Source of the DNA: Podospora comata
Taxonomy: Eukaryota > Ascomycota > Sordariomycetes > Sordariales > Podosporaceae
Direction: 5' to 3'
Length of the DNA stretch: 64,000 nt
Assembly: GCA_017354895.1 (NCBI GenBank)
Contig: CP071496.1
Coordinates: 3,782,001 to 3,846,000, forward strand
This document shows, one piece after another, positions 59,711 to 64,000 of this stretch; positions within the stretch are counted from its first letter, which is position 1, and each line of letters opens with the position of its first letter. The position numbers and the translations under genes were made by a program. The notes beneath the pieces were generated by a model. That model searched no databases. It was not told the origin of the DNA and worked only from the letters and a program-made list of their open reading frames with translations.

Positions 59711-61453
59711 GGGTCTCAGGTACCTTGGAATGAGTTGACGGAAAGGGTTGAGGATAGGATTCACTGCTCGGTTTTGACAGATCTGAGGACGACAATACAC
59801 AAAAACACTGTCACCCGCATGAACCCCAAGGCAACGCTTCTCCTGATGCTGAGAACCACTGAACGTTCGGCAGAGGCTTTTTCATGATGGTCCTTAGGCA
59901 GGCAGGTCTAATCATGGTCACTTTCCATTGTATAATCAGGTATTTGGACCACGGGGCTTGTGATTGGCTAGGTTTGAAACCGCATATATGCTCGAGGACG
60001 GCCCAGCAGGTCGAGGGGGATGCAAGCGACCAGGACAATAACTCTGCTCGAATTATCCGTTACCCGTACCTGGCCATCAATTGAAAAGCGGCCAGAAGTA
60101 GGCTGCGCGAGACTGCAGTCATTGATAATGAACCTGGGGATGCTGTCGAGGAGACAAAAAAGGAACTTGGGATTGAAGGTGAAGGTGTCATCAGATAAAC
60201 CTCTTTTGGAACGAAGTCATCCAATTTCTTTCTTGGTTCCATGTGCTGGGGCCAGACCCACTGTGGGATTTCATGCAAGCAAGTTCCTGGGTGAGCCATT
60301 GGCCAGCACCTTGTTGACCGGCCCAACGATCCGGATTGCCAGGCCCACCAGCTGCCCCAGGCCCACCTCCCCGCATTCTAACCCTGTTCATTCCGCGGCC
60401 CGCCCGATGGTTTCTCCCAGCTCCATTCCCCTTTCATCCGGACTTTCTCCTGCCCCTGCAACATGCGCCGCTCTTTTCTTGTTTCGTTGACGTGATGAGA
60501 TGCCATTGATGGATCGTCGCTTTTCTGTCCATCACCCTCATTGCGTTGGGGGACAGGCAATATCCCCTATAGTACTCAGTCACTCCGTACAGTACATGCA
60601 CACACTGACAGGTCGCGTGAGGTGGATTGCGTGCATCCAGTGCTCTTTCTTGCTGCTAACCCCATTGGCGAGCTTTCAGCGTTGCATTCCAGGTTCTGCT
60701 GTTCCGGGCCTTCTTCTCCCGTCGGCATCCTCTCGCCCAACATCCCGGGCCCAGCTCTGCCAGCCAAAGTCCCGCGGCAGGTGCTCTCGCATTCGTCAAA
60801 TTGCACAAGGTGAGATGACTTGACCACAGAAGAGGTCTGTGTGGAAGCGTCATGCAAGTAGTCAACACCCACGGCCGTCACGCCAGTCAACCGGGTATCG
60901 GTCACCTCGCGGCCTCCATTGCAAGTTCCAATGGCATGGGATCATTGTCTGGAACCGAGCACTTTATACGAAATTGCTCCCCAAAATTGCTTCACCAACA
61001 CCACACCAGCACCATCAGTCACCAGGTGTTCCCCATCATGCAGGGGGGCAGCCTTCGGTACACCCTGTCCGCTTCGCCGTTTGGGTCGCCCCTCAGGAAG
61101 GCTGATCCCATGGAAGTTCCCCAGTTGAGTCCATACCCCGCTCATGGTGCAACGACGGACTGTCAACTAGCCCCTGTTGGCATTTTGAAGGATTGCCCCC
61201 TGGGCCTTGATGGACTCCCCTCTTGATCCGTGCTTGTTAACCGTCCTCAAGGGTCCGCCGAGGAGCGATGGCCCGTCATTGGAAGGGCTACTTGAACAAC
61301 GGGTATGCACGCACGGGAGTCTGTGGCCTTTTGCTTTCTTCTTTTGTTCTTTTGGGACTTCTGCCGCACCATCTGACGACAACCTCTTTGGACGGCATCC
61401 AGCACACAGCAACACTGAGCAAGGTGGAAACATCCCACCGAGGTCAGGTCGCC
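59711..61453. other. Intergenic, promoter of sugar porter
   Basis: About 1.7 kb. Short frames on both strands have no motifs. An in-frame ATG at 61268 could extend the transporter by 62 residues, but the added segment is not typical of the family. Confidence 0.5.
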
Positions 61454-63202
61454 ATGGCCCAACGACACCGAATTAGAAATGACTCGGCCTCGTCCTTTGA
61501 GGTCCCAGTTCATGAGACCCCTCGCTTCCAGAGGGTATACTGGACTCGGGAGCCTCATCTACGCAAACTCTATGGCATGGCCGCGATATTGATGGTGGCC
61601 TCGGCAACGACAGGCTACGATGGCATGTTGGTCAATACCTCACAGCAAATAGACCTGTGGAGGTACTTTTTCTTTCCCGAACTGAGGGACAAGCCGAATG
61701 GGGATCCTATCCTGGATAGCAAATTGGCCATCTTGGTCAACATGTTCAACATTGGGTCCATTCTGTCCTTCTTCATAACACCTCACGTGGCCGATACCTA
61801 TGGGAGGAGATCGGCCATTGTGGCCGGCTGTCTGTTCATGATAGGCGGCGGTCTCTTGACTGCATTTGCCAACGGCTATGGGAGTGTGTTTGGCCCCAAC
61901 CACGGACATTCTTGGAGTGAGAAAGTGCTAACCTTGGTGCCGTGCAGTGTACATGGGCGGCCGTTTCATGCTTGGCTTTGGCAATTCTCTTTCCCAAATG
62001 GCATCGCCGCTCTTGCTCACCGAAATCTGTCACCCGCAACATCGAGGTCCCGTCACGGCCGTGTATAACTGTCTCTGGAATGCTGGTGCGCTGCTTGTAT
62101 CATGCATCGCGTGGGGCACCGCCAACATCAAAAACGACTGGTCATGGAGGTCCATCACCTTCCTGCAAATCGTGCCGTCATTGATTCAACTCACGGGCAT
62201 CTGGTGGATTCCCGAATCGCCGCGCTATCTCATCAACAAGGATAGACCTCAGGAGGCGCTACACATCCTGTCCAAGTGGCATGCTGGGGGGGACATAAAC
62301 AACGCCACCGTTCAGTTTGAGTACCGCGAGATTCGTGAAACTATCCGGATTCAAAAGGAGAACGAACAGTCCACCAGCTACAAGGACTTTTTCCGAACCA
62401 AGGGAAACAGATGGCGACTGGCCATCATCGTATCACTGGGTGTTATCTCCCAGTACAGTGGGAACGCTTTATTCAGCAACTATATCGACATGATCTACAG
62501 GGGAGCGGGCATCAACGACCAAAACCAGAAGCTGGCCATGTCCACCGGCAAGACCATCCTCGATCTCATCATCACCATCACCGCGGCGCTCAACGTCGAC
62601 CGATGGGGCAGACGGCCATTATTCTTGGTAGCCATGGTCGGCATGGTCATCTCGTTTCTCTGCTGGACCATTACCGGAATTGTTTACGAGCATAGCAATC
62701 CAACCAACCTCACTGCTGGCTATGTGCAGCTCGTCTTCATTTGGGTGTTTGGCATCTTTTACGACATTGGGTTTTCGGGCCTGCTGGTGGCCTATGCTCT
62801 CGAGGTGTTGCCTTTCCACCTCCGAGCTAAGGGGATGATGATCATGAACATTACCGTGCAAGCCATCTTGGCGCTGGGGAAGTAAGTTTGATGCCTTGAC
62901 ACCAAACCTGCGAAAACGACTTATGGCTAACGACTCTGACCTCTAGTCAAACAAACAAAATCGCATGGGAAAGGCTACCAAATCACTGGAATCTTATGCT
63001 GTTTTACACCATCTGGAACTTTTTTGAGCTCCTGTTTGTGTGGTTCTTCTATGTCGAGACTAAAGGGCCGACCCTGGAAGAAATTGCCAAGATTTTCGAC
63101 GGAGATGGTGCTATTGCTCACATCGACATGCACCAAGTGCAAAAGGACATCTATCAGAATACTCCAGACGATCACGATGAACTGCCAGGGAGGGCGTTAT
63201 AA
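61454..63202 (+). CDS. MFS sugar transporter (sugar porter family, lactose/hexose permease-like)
   Basis: Model join(61454..61883, 61948..62881, 62947..63202), 539 aa, with introns of 64 and 65 nt whose junctions restore frame. Twelve hydrophobic segments are spread along the protein. Sugar-porter signatures: GYDGMLVNTSQQ in TM1, DTYGRRSAI after TM2, GRFMLGFGNS rebuilt by splicing, PESPRYLINKDR at the central loop, DRWGRRPLFLV after TM8, and VETKGPTLEEIAKIFDG at the C-terminus. This set is diagnostic for TC 2.A.1.1. The TM1 phrase is like fungal lactose permease/hexose transporter relatives; the exact sugar is unknown. Acts at the plasma membrane as a proton-coupled or facilitative importer. 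Confidence 0.94.
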
Positions 63203-64000
63203 TTTTTTCGAGACTCTTTTCTTAGTTCACTCCTTGGATTGGTGCTGCATAGCCGGGCGTTTCAACGGGATCATATTGGCAGGGTTTGGAAAAGGAAAAC
63301 GGAAAGCATTGGGGCAATGACACAGGGCATTTGGCACACAACTATGATACCACAGATATTGACGAACTCAGTAAAGAAGGTAGTTAAATTGATTTCTTTC
63401 AACATTTGCCGTCGGGCGCTACGTCCAAGCATCATTTGGATATTTATTAAGCCCCTCACACTCCACCTCGACCGCTTTACTGAAATCTCAAAGAAACCTC
63501 CAAGTGGCTTCTCTTTTCCAGCCTTGTTCAACAAATTGGCCAGGCGTTTCTGTCGGAAAGAAGTCGACAATGTCACCAAGACTCTCATCGTGGCTGGCAC
63601 GGACAAGGGCTCGACCGTTGCATCCAACTCTTGCAGCTTTTTGACTGTTGCTCGCAATATGTCAACCTTGTGATACCAGCATGAACCATGGCTGGCGCAC
63701 GACGTGTAGAAGCTCGCTCTTCTCCGTTTGGAAGAAGACGGCTGAGCCAAGGCGATTCCGTGCAAAATGTTTCATCCGAAGTTGAACCTGATGCACAAAA
63801 TGGGAGGGTGATATTACGTCGGGTAAAGGGAGGTAAGGGGATGGTCTTAGTTCTCCGGGGTGATGGATCGTATATCCAGCCAACAAAACAAACGAGGTTG
63901 GAGTGACTCGCGCAAACGCGCAGATATATCCCACCGTATGGCCGGGGGCATCCAAGGGAAACAATGATTTGTCACCAAGGAAATCGAAGGCGAGGAAGTT
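63203..64000. other. Terminal intergenic stretch
   Basis: About 800 bases after the sugar porter. Open frames on both strands (for instance minus 63271-63765) have no motif I recognise and are not called. One of them might be a partial exon of a gene beyond the window. Confidence 0.4.

Noticed and set aside
63271-63765. 164-codon minus-strand frame near the right edge
   Set aside because: No recognisable domain, and it overlaps an equally long plus-strand frame. It could only be judged with sequence beyond the window.

Overview
The window is a nuclear fragment of a filamentous ascomycete, most likely a Sordariomycete. Genes carry short introns (about 50-90 nt) with GT..AG ends and CTAAC/CTGAC-like branch sites. 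Fungal families are present (Zn2Cys6 regulator, siderophore NRPS, LITAF-like proteins, sugar porters). An AT-rich island at about 54.9-56.1 kb looks like repeat-induced point mutation (RIP). Gene models come from translating both strands and choosing splice sites that restore the reading frame and family motifs. No database was searched.

Region 1 (1-20.1 kb) is a siderophore locus. A giant NRPS on the minus strand enters from the left edge and lacks its C-terminus here. Its domain order A-T-C-A-T-C-T-C-A-T-C-T-C-T-(C) fits the SidC/NPS2 ferricrocin synthetase family. Upstream on the same strand lies sidA, L-ornithine N5-monooxygenase, which makes the hydroxyornithine the NRPS uses. About 3 kb of non-coding DNA upstream of sidA holds five exact ATCWGATAA motifs, the consensus bound by the iron-responsive GATA repressor SreA/SRE.

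Region 2 (20-32.6 kb) holds a single-pass membrane protein, a hypothetical low-complexity protein, a WW/FF splicing factor (URN1-like), a Tapt1/Emp65 ER membrane protein convergent with it, an HpcH/HpaI aldolase, a small secreted protein and a short hydrophilic protein.

Region 3 (32.8-46.1 kb) holds three clustered LITAF-like zinc-ribbon genes, an ASCH-domain protein, an F-box protein, a GMC oxidoreductase, a secreted SGNH-hydrolase-like protein and a type II membrane glycosyltransferase.

Region 4 (47.6-64 kb) holds an anion:cation-symporter-family MFS transporter followed by a Zn2Cys6 regulator. Next come a decayed NUDIX/eIF2B-like gene and the AT-rich island with two LTR fossils in opposite orientation. 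Then a secreted Cys-rich protein with Gly-Gln-Pro repeats, interrupted by one in-frame TAG, and a sugar-porter MFS gene. The last 0.8 kb shows nothing I can assign.

No wholly new system is evident. The items most worth a second look are the GATA-motif cluster, the NRPS architecture with altered C-domain motifs, the LITAF trio, the single stop in the secreted repeat protein, and the pseudogene/AT-island/LTR complex.
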